From Nocardioides flavescens (GTDB lineage: Bacteria > Actinomycetota > Actinomycetes > Propionibacteriales > Nocardioidaceae): a DNA stretch of 64,000 bases. The notes beneath the pieces were generated by a model, which ran no database searches, was not told the origin of the DNA, and worked only from the letters and a program-made list of their open reading frames with translations. Below, in pieces: positions 34,065 to 41,762 of the stretch. Where the stretch lies: contig NZ_WUEK01000002.1 in the NCBI RefSeq assembly GCF_009823805.1, positions 248,001-312,000 on the forward strand. Reading direction: 5' to 3'. The stretch's first letter is position 1. Each line of letters starts with the position of its first letter. The position numbers were made by a program, and so were the translations under genes.

Positions 34065-36586
34065 CCGCGACCGAGGAGACCAGGCCCCGGCGGGCGAGCG
34101 GGATCTGGTCGCCGTTCCGCTCCCTGCTGCTGGCGCAGGTGATGTCGGCGATCCTCGGGCTGGTCTTCTGGGTGCTCGTCGCCCGGCTCGTCGACGCCCA
34201 CGACGTCGGCGTCGCGGCGGCGGCCATCAGTGCGCAGTCGCTGGTCGGCATCGTCACCGTCCTCGGCTTCGGCACGACCCTGATCGCCGAGCTGCCCCAC
34301 AAGCCGCCCGCGCGCCAGCGACGCATCCTGATGCGGGCGCTGCTGGTGGTCGCGGTGTCCTCGGGCATCGTCGGCACCGCGATCGTGGCCGCCTCGCCGC
34401 TGTTCTCCGCCAACCTGCGCGAGGCGCTGGGCAACCCGATCGGCGCGACGACGTTCGTGCTCGGCATCGCGGGCTTCGCGTGGGCGCTCGTCGTCGACGA
34501 CAGCTCGCTGGCCGTGCAGCGCTCCGAGGTGCAGGTCGCGCGCAACCTGGTCGCCTCCAGCCTGCGGTTCCCCGTCACGGTGGTGCTGCTGTCCGTCGGG
34601 GTCACCGACGCCCACGTGCTGCAGGTCTGCTGGGTGCTGCCGCTGCTGCTCTCGATCCCGTTCACCCTGTGGCGCCTGAAGCTGCCTCGCGGCGACACGA
34701 GCAGCCCCGGTCTGCTGCAGGACCTGCGCGAGATCATGCCGCTCGCGCTGCGCAACCACGGGCTGAGTCTCTCGCTCGCCGCGGGCTCGCAGATGGTGCC
34801 CGTGGTCGCCGGGCTCTCGCTCAGCTCGGTCGACAACGCGGAGTTCGCGATCGCCTGGCTGATGGCGACCTTCGTCTTCCTGCCGCCGTACCTCCTCGCC
34901 ACCGCGCTGTTCGCGCACGGCGCCCACACCTCGGTGGAGGAGTTCCGCGCGGGGATGGGACGCACCATCCCCGCGGCGCTCTCCCTGAGCTTCCTGCTGT
35001 GCGTCGGGGCGTGGGTGCTGGGCGAGCCGGTGCTGCTCATCTTCGGCGGCGACTACTCCCGGGCGTCGTGGGAGATCCTCGCGCTGCTGGTGCCGGCCGG
35101 GCTGTGGATGGTGATCAAGGACCACCTCGTCGTGCTCTGGCGCACGCAGCACGAGTACGGCCTGGCCACCCGCCTCGCCGGCTCCGCTCTCGCGCTCGAG
35201 ATCCTCGGCGCCTTCGGTGGGGCGATGGTCGGCGGCGCCCTCGGGCTGTGCCTGGGCTGGCTGGCCGCGATGGTGCTCGAGCTCCTGCTCGGGCTGCCCT
35301 GGGTCCGGCAGGCCTTCCGCGGGGTGCGGTGGCACTCGCCGTTGTCGCAGCTCAGGGCGCTGCGCGGTGGCGGTGGCGACGGGGCTGGCGACGAGCGCGG
35401 CCTGGCGGCGCCGTACGTCGCGGGCGTGGTGGCGCTGGTGCTCGCCGTCGTCGCCGTCGGCGTCTGGTCGAGCACGCGCACCCCGGGCAGCGACCGTGCC
35501 GAGCCCGCCCTCGACTCCTCGGGGCTGCCCGAGCTCGGACGCCCCGTCGAGACGTGCCGGCCGAGCGCCGAGCGGCCCGGTCCGGCGATCGACCTCAACG
35601 TGCAGTCCGCGACCGGCGACCCGTCCGACCCGATCCTCTCGCGGGCCCGGGTGGCCGACCTGGTCTCGCTGGCCGCGCAGGCGGGGGCCACCGTCATCTC
35701 CACGACGACGTCGTTCCGCACCATGCAGCCCACCGCCGACGCGCCGATCCGGTTCGAGTACGTCGACCGCACGATCGACGCCGCCCGCGCCGCCGGCATG
35801 CGGGTGCGCCTGCAGCTGGTCGGCATGCCCGACTGGGCGCTCGACGACCCGCTCGACGACGACCCCGGCGAGGAGCGCCAGCCGCCGCGGTCAGAGGCCG
35901 AGCTCGAGCGGTGGTCGACGTTCGTCACCGCGGTGCTGAGGCACCTGCGCGGCGAGGTCGACTACCTCGAGGTGTGGAGCGAGCCCAACGAGGCCAAGTG
36001 GTGGCCGACCGGGCCCGACCCGGTCGAGTTCGCCCGGCTGCTGCAGGCCACGACCGCCGTCGTCCGCACGGTGAGCCCCCAGACGCAGGTCGTCAGCGGG
36101 GGACTGGCCAGCAACGACGTCGGCTACCTCGACGCGCTCTACGACGCCTTCGACGACCTCGGCCTCGACGCTGCGCCCTTCGACCTGCTCGGGGTGCACC
36201 CGTTCTCCAACGGCGCCGGGCCCGACGACGTCGACGCGGCCAAGCGCTACGAGCGTGAGCCGTTCGGGCTCTACGACGCCAACTTCTCCGGCTTCACCGG
36301 TCTGCACCGGGTGATGACGGACCGCGACGACCCGCACGACGTCTACGTCACCCAGTTCGGCTACTCCACGGCGGCCGGCCGCAACCGCCCGGCGGTGCCC
36401 GACGCCGAGCGCGCGACGTACCTCACCCAGGCGCTCGAGCAGGCCACCTGCGCGGCGTACGTGCCGGTGTTCAGCTGGTACGCCCTCCACCCGACGCCGT
36501 GGGACCCGCCGCAGTTCGCGCTGCTCGACCGGCGCGACCGGCCCAACCAGACCTACGCGGCGCTGGAGGAGTGGTCCGTCCGGTGA
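34061..36586 (+). CDS. Wzx/MATE-type flippase fused to a clan GH-A glycosidase-like domain
   Basis: 841 residues in one frame. Residues about 15-430 form a polysaccharide flippase with a dozen helices (LLLAQVMSAILGLVFWVLVARL, interrupted here to two parts: LLLAQVMSAILG and FWVLVARL). A Gly/Arg linker follows, then one more helix at about 449-470 that would place the rest outside the cell, then a TIM-barrel domain from about 510 to 841 like GH39/GH5 proteins. The expected acid/base motif reads WSEPNE (E641, Ser where Asn is usual) and the nucleophile strand reads VTQFGYST with Gln765 in place of Glu. The GTG at 34061 follows GGAGGAG. Best view: exports lipid-linked glycan, with a tethered domain that binds or trims it. 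Confidence 0.82.
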   Translation: MTATEETRPRRASGIWSPFRSLLLAQVMSAILGLVFWVLVARLVDAHDVGVAAAAISAQSLVGIVTVLGFGTTLIAELPHKPPARQRRILMRALLVVAVSSGIVGTAIVAASPLFSANLREALGNPIGATTFVLGIAGFAWALVVDDSSLAVQRSEVQVARNLVASSLRFPVTVVLLSVGVTDAHVLQVCWVLPLLLSIPFTLWRLKLPRGDTSSPGLLQDLREIMPLALRNHGLSLSLAAGSQMVPVVAGLSLSSVDNAEFAIAWLMATFVFLPPYLLATALFAHGAHTSVEEFRAGMGRTIPAALSLSFLLCVGAWVLGEPVLLIFGGDYSRASWEILALLVPAGLWMVIKDHLVVLWRTQHEYGLATRLAGSALALEILGAFGGAMVGGALGLCLGWLAAMVLELLLGLPWVRQAFRGVRWHSPLSQLRALRGGGGDGAGDERGLAAPYVAGVVALVLAVVAVGVWSSTRTPGSDRAEPALDSSGLPELGRPVETCRPSAERPGPAIDLNVQSATGDPSDPILSRARVADLVSLAAQAGATVISTTTSFRTMQPTADAPIRFEYVDRTIDAARAAGMRVRLQLVGMPDWALDDPLDDDPGEERQPPRSEAELERWSTFVTAVLRHLRGEVDYLEVWSEPNEAKWWPTGPDPVEFARLLQATTAVVRTVSPQTQVVSGGLASNDVGYLDALYDAFDDLGLDAAPFDLLGVHPFSNGAGPDDVDAAKRYEREPFGLYDANFSGFTGLHRVMTDRDDPHDVYVTQFGYSTAAGRNRPAVPDAERATYLTQALEQATCAAYVPVFSWYALHPTPWDPPQFALLDRRDRPNQTYAALEEWSVR

Positions 36587-36676
36587 CTGGACCGATTCCG
36601 CGATTGGGCCCCCAGGGTCGGGGCGCGCCTGCCACACTCGTCCTGTCGGGACGTGACGAGAGCGTGGAGGTGCCGG

Positions 36677-36871
36677 GTGCGACTGCCCCGCCTGCTGTCC
36701 GCGACTCCGCGCGAGCCCCAGCCCTGCCGGTGCGGTCACATCGCCCGGGCGCACGAGCACTACCGCCGCGGATCGGACTGCGCACTGTGCGAGTGCTCCC
36801 GCTACCGCGAGGGCGAGTCGCGCCCTTTCGCCGACGGGGCACCGCGTGAGCGACCCCGCGCTGCCGCCTGA
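36677..36871 (+). CDS. Small Cys/His-rich protein, probable zinc-binding
   Basis: The 64-residue product has the pattern C17-x-C19-G-H21-x4-H26-x-H28-Y-R-x-G-x-D-C35-x2-C38-x-C40, enough ligands for one or two zinc ions. Short proteins of this kind occur in actinobacteria without a known role. The GTG at 36677 follows GGAGG at good spacing; an ATG at 36653 is also possible. The 3' end overlaps the next glycosyltransferase by 26 bases, so it belongs to the cluster. Confidence 0.7.
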   Translation: MRLPRLLSATPREPQPCRCGHIARAHEHYRRGSDCALCECSRYREGESRPFADGAPRERPRAAA

Positions 36872-37850
36872 CCCCGGCCCCCGCGACCCCCAGGACGACC
36901 TGCGGGCCAGCGTCGTCGTGTGCGCGCACACGATGGACCGCTGGGACGACATCGTCGCCGGCGCCGCCGCGCTCGCCCGTCAGACGCGCCCGCCGCTCGA
37001 GGTCGTCCTGGTCATCGACCACAACCCGGCGCTCCTCGACCGGGCCCGTGCCGAGCTGCCCGCCGTGCTGCCCGGCATCCGCGTCCTCGACAACCCGCGC
37101 ACGGGCGGTGCCTCCGGCGCCCGCAACACCGGCATCGCGGAGGCCCGGGGCTCGGTCGTCGCCTTCGTCGACGACGACGCCCGGCCCGAGGACGACTGGC
37201 TCGAGCGCCTGCTCGCGGCGTACGACGACCCGCGGGTGATGGCGGTCGGCGGCGTCGCCCGCCCGGTGTGGCCGCAGGCGCGGCCCGCGCACCTGCCGCC
37301 CGAGCTCGACTGGCTGGTCGGCTGCACCTACCTCGGTCAGCCGACAGTGCGCAGCGACGTGCGCAACCTCTGGGGCTGCAACATGTCGGTGCGGGCATCG
37401 GCGTTCGAGCAGGTCGGCGACTTCCTCGAGGAGGTCGGACGCGTCGGGCTGATCCCCCTCGGCAACGAGGAGACCGAGCTGTGCATCCGCATCGGTCAGC
37501 GGATCCCCGGAGCGCGGGTGGTCTTCGAGCCGACGGCGGTCGTGCACCACCGGGTCACCGAGGCGCGCTGCGAGTGGTCCTACCTCGTCTCGCGCTCCCA
37601 CGCCGAGGGCATCTCCAAGGCCGCGATCTCCCGCGTCGTCGGCGCCGGCGACGCGACCTCCGACGAGCGCGGCTACGCCACGCGGGTGCTGCCCCGCGGG
37701 GTGCTGCGCGAGCTCGGGCGCGGCAACGTGCGGGGCGCGGCCGGCATCGTGACGTGCCTGTTCGTCACCGCCTGGTGGTACGCCCGCGGGCGGCTCGGCC
37801 ACGTCTCGGCCATCGGCTCCTCCGCCTCGAGCTCGCGGGCCCGCGCATGA
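36846..37850 (+). CDS. Family 2 glycosyltransferase
   Basis: The 334-residue product has the GT-A N-terminus ASVVVCAHTMDRWDD, RTGGASGARNTGIAEA and the metal motif FVDDDARPEDDWL near residue 112, with NEETELCIRIGQ as the catalytic-base region and a weak C-terminal hydrophobic stretch. Similar enzymes add sugars such as rhamnose to cell-surface glycans. GTG start inside the small Cys-rich gene; its stop overlaps the next gene (ATGA). Specificity is unknown. Confidence 0.9.
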   Translation: MSDPALPPDPGPRDPQDDLRASVVVCAHTMDRWDDIVAGAAALARQTRPPLEVVLVIDHNPALLDRARAELPAVLPGIRVLDNPRTGGASGARNTGIAEARGSVVAFVDDDARPEDDWLERLLAAYDDPRVMAVGGVARPVWPQARPAHLPPELDWLVGCTYLGQPTVRSDVRNLWGCNMSVRASAFEQVGDFLEEVGRVGLIPLGNEETELCIRIGQRIPGARVVFEPTAVVHHRVTEARCEWSYLVSRSHAEGISKAAISRVVGAGDATSDERGYATRVLPRGVLRELGRGNVRGAAGIVTCLFVTAWWYARGRLGHVSAIGSSASSSRARA

Positions 37851-39055
37851 GGGTGATGGTGCTGGCGCAGTTCTACCCGCCGGTGATCGGTGGCGAGGAG
37901 CGCCACGTCCGCAACCTCTCCCTCGAGCTCGCCGCGCGCGGCCACGACGTTCACGTGGCCTGCCTCGACGTCGGTCAGCCTCCCGTCGACGACCCCGGCG
38001 TCACCGTCCACGCCCTGTCCAACCTCGGCGTCCGTGTGCCCGCGCTCTACCCGACGGCCGACCGGCCCCTCGCCCTGCCGATCCCCGACCCGTTCGTGAC
38101 CCGTGCGCTCGGTCGGCTCGTCGCCGAGCTGCGCCCCGACGTCGTGCACGCCCACAACTGGATCATCAACTCCTACCTGCCGCTGCCCGCCGCCCGACGG
38201 CTGCCGCTGGTCTACTCGCTGCACGACTACAGCCACGTCTGCCCCACGAAGCGGCTGATGTACCTCGACGAGGGCCTCTGCTCGGGCCCCACGCCGCGCA
38301 AGTGCTTCACCTGCACCACCGACTGGTACGGCGCCGGCCGCGGCCCGGTCATCCAGGCCGCCGTGCGCACCGGGCGCCCCGTCCGCAACCGGGTCGTCGA
38401 CGTCTTCACCCCCGTGTCGACGTACGTCGGGCAGGCGAACGCGCTGGACGAGCAGGGCGTGCGGTGGGAGGTGGTGCCCAACTTCGTGCCCGACGCGCTG
38501 CTGTCCTCGCGCGACGTGCCTCGCGACCCGGCCCTGCCCGAGGGCGACTACCTCTTCTTCGCCGGCGACCTGTCGGAGCAGAAGGGCGTCGGCACCGTCC
38601 TTGCGGCGTACGACCGGCTGGACGTGGCCTCCCGCCCGGCGCTGCTCCTCGTCGGCCGTGAGGCGATGGACCTCTCCGACCTGCCCGCGGGCGCCCGCGC
38701 CGAGCAGAAGTGGGACCACGACCGCATCGTGTCGGGCTTCGCCCACGCCCGCGCCGCCGTCCTGCCCTCCCAGTGGCCGGACCCGTGCCCCACCACGGTC
38801 CTCGAGGCCATGGCCCTCGGCGCGCCCCTCGTCACCACAGCGATGGGCGGCATCGCCGACATGGTCACCGACGGCGACTCGGCGCTCGTCGTACCCCCCG
38901 GCGACGTCGACATGACCACCCGTGCGCTGTCGCGCCTCCTCGACTCGCCGGAGCTCGGCGCCCGGCTCGCTGCGTCCGGCTCGGTCGAGGTTCGGCGCTA
39001 CCTGCAGAGCACTGTGGCCCAGCGGTTCGAGGAGATCTACGCCTCGCTGGTGTGA
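37847..39055 (+). CDS. Family 4 glycosyltransferase
   Basis: The 402-residue GT-B enzyme begins MRVMVLAQFYPPVIGGEERHV, interrupted: MRVMVLAQFYPP then VIGGEERHV. A Cys-rich insert (HVCPTKRLM, CFTCTTDWYG) sits mid N-domain, a feature of some cell-wall GT4s. The C-domain has FFAGDLSEQKGVGTVL and the E-x7-E donor motif in PTTVLEAMALGAPLV. ATG at 37847 overlaps the GT2 stop, the last coupled link of the cluster. Converges on ctaA. Confidence 0.9.
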   Translation: MRVMVLAQFYPPVIGGEERHVRNLSLELAARGHDVHVACLDVGQPPVDDPGVTVHALSNLGVRVPALYPTADRPLALPIPDPFVTRALGRLVAELRPDVVHAHNWIINSYLPLPAARRLPLVYSLHDYSHVCPTKRLMYLDEGLCSGPTPRKCFTCTTDWYGAGRGPVIQAAVRTGRPVRNRVVDVFTPVSTYVGQANALDEQGVRWEVVPNFVPDALLSSRDVPRDPALPEGDYLFFAGDLSEQKGVGTVLAAYDRLDVASRPALLLVGREAMDLSDLPAGARAEQKWDHDRIVSGFAHARAAVLPSQWPDPCPTTVLEAMALGAPLVTTAMGGIADMVTDGDSALVVPPGDVDMTTRALSRLLDSPELGARLAASGSVEVRRYLQSTVAQRFEEIYASLV

Positions 39056-39073
39056 GCCGTCTGCGGCCGGACC

Positions 39074-39997
39074 TCAGACCACCGGGCGCCGGACGCGGAG
39101 CAGCACCCAGGTGACGGAGGCGGACACGAGGGCGGCGCCGAGCATGTGGAAGCCGACGAGGACCTCGGGGAGGTCGGTGAAGTACTGGACGAAGCCGATG
39201 GTGCCCTGGGCGAGCGAGATGACGAGCAGGGCGACGACGGCGCGGCGGGCGCGGACGGTGGCGGGCCCGCCGACGACGTGCAGGGTGACCAGGAGCCCGA
39301 TGACCAGGCCCATGAAGAGGAAGACGATGTCGGCGTGCAGCTGGCTCATCTGCAGCGGGTCGAGGCCGTTGCGCTCGGTGCGCGCGTCGCCCGCGTGCGG
39401 GCCCGAGCCGGTGACGACGGTGCCGAGGTAGAGCACGACCCAGGCGGTGGCGAACGTCGCCCAGGCGAGGACGGCCGGCGGACCGCGCCGCGCGGGCGGC
39501 AGGGGTGCCTCGACGCTGAGCAGCAGGCGCACGGAGACCCCGATGATCGCCATCGAGCAGAGCAGGTGAAGGGCGACCAGCCACGGGTTGAGGTCGGTGA
39601 GCACCGTGATGCCGCCGATGACGGCCTGGGCGGGGATGCCGAGGGCGATGATCAGCGACATCAGCCGCAGCTCGCGCCGACGGGTGCGCCAGGCGACGAC
39701 GAACGTCGCGACCGCGATGGCGACCAGGGCGAAGGTCAGCATCCGGTTGCCGAACTCGATCGCGGAGTGGAACTCCAGCTCGCCGTGGGGGCTGAAGGAC
39801 TCGTCGGTGCACCGCGGCCAGGTCGGGCAGCCCAGGCCCGACCCGGTGAGACGCACCGCGCCACCGGTCACGACGATGGCGATCTGCGCGACCAGGGTCG
39901 CCCAGGCCAGCGGCTTCATGAACCGGTCGCTGCGTCGCGGCGACGGCGGCGCCGGACGCTCGGTCCGGTCGGTCGGCTCGGTGGTGGTCACTCCCAT
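39074..39997 (-). CDS. ctaA: Heme A synthase
   Basis: This eight-helix membrane oxygenase converts heme O to heme A. The 307-residue product has the first-loop Cys pair in GLGCPTWPRCTDE, the FGNRMLTF and LLCSMAIIG His-bearing helices (His ligands also in LHLLC and QLHADIV), typical of the Bacillus-like CtaA class. ATG at 39997 overlaps the upstream ABC permease by ten bases. It is co-oriented with the ABC pair, a frequent actinobacterial order, while ctaB lies across the glycan cluster. Confidence 0.95.
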   Translation of the reverse strand: MGVTTTEPTDRTERPAPPSPRRSDRFMKPLAWATLVAQIAIVVTGGAVRLTGSGLGCPTWPRCTDESFSPHGELEFHSAIEFGNRMLTFALVAIAVATFVVAWRTRRRELRLMSLIIALGIPAQAVIGGITVLTDLNPWLVALHLLCSMAIIGVSVRLLLSVEAPLPPARRGPPAVLAWATFATAWVVLYLGTVVTGSGPHAGDARTERNGLDPLQMSQLHADIVFLFMGLVIGLLVTLHVVGGPATVRARRAVVALLVISLAQGTIGFVQYFTDLPEVLVGFHMLGAALVSASVTWVLLRVRRPVV

Positions 39998-40761
39998 GAG
40001 AACGTCCTCGTCGTCGCGATGGTGCCGAGCGTCGTCCACGCCCCGAGGACGACCAGGTCGCGCCAGGCGACCGTGCCGTCGAGGAACGCCTCGCGCATCG
40101 CCTCGCCCAGGGCCCCGGAGGGCAGCCACTGCGCGACGGCGCCGAACCCGCCGTACGCCGACGCGGGCAGGATCACCGCACCGGCGGCGAGCAGCAGCAG
40201 GTAGACCAGGTTGGCCGCGGCGAGCGTCGCCTCGGCGCGCAGCGCACCGGCCATCAGCAGGCCGAGCGAGGCGAACGCCGCGGTGCCGAGCAGGACGCCG
40301 AGCACGGCGGCCACGAGCGAGACGCCGGACAGGTGCGGGTCCCAGCCGAGCGCCAGCCCGACCACCGAGAGCACGGCGAGCTGCAGGACCTCCACGGCGA
40401 GCAGGGCACCGACCTTGCCGACGAGCAGCCCGGAGCGGGGGAGCGGCGAGGCGCCCAGCCGCTTGAGGATGCCGTAGCGCCGCTCGAACGCCGTCGCGAT
40501 GGCGAGCGAGGTGAACGCCGTCGACATGACCGCGAGCGCCAGCACCCCGGGCGTCACGACGTCGACGACCGGGTGGTCGTAGTCGAGCCCGAGCCGTTCG
40601 GCACCGCGCACCATGCCGACGAGCACGATGACCGGGATGACGACGGCGATCAGCAGCTGCTCGCCGTTGCGCACCAGCAGCCGGGCCTCCATGCGGGCCT
40701 GGGCGAGGACCATCCGCGGCAGCGGCGCCGCGCCGGGCTGCGGGGTGAAGGTGCCGCTCAC
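39988..40761 (-). CDS. ABC-2 type transporter permease
   Basis: The 257-residue product has six hydrophobic helices and the ABC-2 family segment FERRYGILKRLGASPLPRS, interrupted at 19 residues, where cytoplasmic contacts with the ATPase occur. The GTG at 40761 overlaps the stop of the ATPase gene (GTGA), fixing the partner. In actinobacteria this pair commonly sits between ctaA and the suf regulator; the exported substrate is unknown (drug, lipid or heme-related are guesses). Confidence 0.9.
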   Translation of the reverse strand: MSGTFTPQPGAAPLPRMVLAQARMEARLLVRNGEQLLIAVVIPVIVLVGMVRGAERLGLDYDHPVVDVVTPGVLALAVMSTAFTSLAIATAFERRYGILKRLGASPLPRSGLLVGKVGALLAVEVLQLAVLSVVGLALGWDPHLSGVSLVAAVLGVLLGTAAFASLGLLMAGALRAEATLAAANLVYLLLLAAGAVILPASAYGGFGAVAQWLPSGALGEAMREAFLDGTVAWRDLVVLGAWTTLGTIATTRTFSWE

Positions 40762-41696
40762 GCGGACTCCTTGAGTCCGCGCCCGGTGAGCTCGAGGAAG
40801 ACGTCCTCGAGGTTGCGGGTGCCGAGCGTCAGCGACTCCGGCAGCACGCCGCTGCGCTCGCACCAGTCCGAGACGCGGGCGAGCGTGCTGGCGTCGGCCG
40901 GTCCGGTGACGAGCAGGCTCAGCTCGTCGAGCAGCACCACCTCGATCCGGTCGCCGAGCGCTGCCGCGAGCGAGGCAGGCGCCTCGGGCGGGAACGGCTT
41001 GGTGACGACGAGGCGGATCGTCGAGACCGTGCCGCCCCGGGTGAGCTCCAGGGGCGAGCCGGAGGCGATGAGCCGCCCGTGGTCGATGATGTGGATGCGG
41101 TCGGCCAGCTTCTCGGCCTCGTCCATGTAGTGGGTCGTCAGCACGACGGTCACACCGTCGCGGCGCAGCTCCTCGAACAGCTCCCACACCGTACGGCGGG
41201 CCGCCGGGTCGAGCCCGGCGGTCGGCTCGTCCACGAACACGACCTCCGGACGCCCGATCAGCGCCATCGCCAGGCTGAGCCGCTGCTTCTGACCACCGCT
41301 CAGCCGGCGGTACGCCGTGCGGCCGCACTCGGCGAGGCCGAGGCGTTCCTCGAGCACCGCCGGGTCGATCGGGTGGGCGTGCAGGCTCGCGATGTGGCGC
41401 AGCATCTCCGGGGCTCGGGCACCGCTCCAGGCGCCGCCCTCCTGGAGCATCACCCCGATGCGGGGAAGCAGCTCGCGCGCCTGGGCCCGCGGGTCGAGCC
41501 CGAGGACCCGGACCGAGCCCTGCTGGGGGCGGCGGTAGCCCTCGCAGGTCTCGAGGGTGGTGGTCTTGCCGGCGCCGTTGGGACCGAGCACGGCGGTGAC
41601 GGTGCCGCGCTCGACGGTGAGGGAGAGGCCGTCGACGGCCGTGGTCTCGGCGTACCTCATCACGAGGCCGTCGACGACGACGGCGGGGTCTGACAC
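40758..41696 (-). CDS. ABC transporter ATP-binding protein (DrrA-like)
   Basis: The 312-residue ATPase has Walker A GPNGAGKTTTLE, Q-loop region, signature LSGGQKQRLSLAMAL, Walker B EVVFVDEPTAGLD and the switch His in TTHYMDEA, plus a C-terminal DrrA-type extension. Nucleotide-binding partner of the overlapping ABC-2 permease. A GTG or ATG choice is not in doubt since upstream sequence is unrelated. The role in export is inferred from the pair. Confidence 0.93.
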   Translation of the reverse strand: MSDPAVVVDGLVMRYAETTAVDGLSLTVERGTVTAVLGPNGAGKTTTLETCEGYRRPQQGSVRVLGLDPRAQARELLPRIGVMLQEGGAWSGARAPEMLRHIASLHAHPIDPAVLEERLGLAECGRTAYRRLSGGQKQRLSLAMALIGRPEVVFVDEPTAGLDPAARRTVWELFEELRRDGVTVVLTTHYMDEAEKLADRIHIIDHGRLIASGSPLELTRGGTVSTIRLVVTKPFPPEAPASLAAALGDRIEVVLLDELSLLVTGPADASTLARVSDWCERSGVLPESLTLGTRNLEDVFLELTGRGLKESA

Positions 41697-41762
41697 GTCA
41701 GGAAGTCTAGGTATCCCGGCCCACCCCGCCCATTCGTGCCCCTCGCGAGCGCGGGGCCAGCC

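Noticed and set aside
36499..36849. A 116-codon frame over the end of the fusion gene and the Cys-rich gene
   Set aside because: Pro/Arg-rich shadow overlapping two better-supported genes in other frames.
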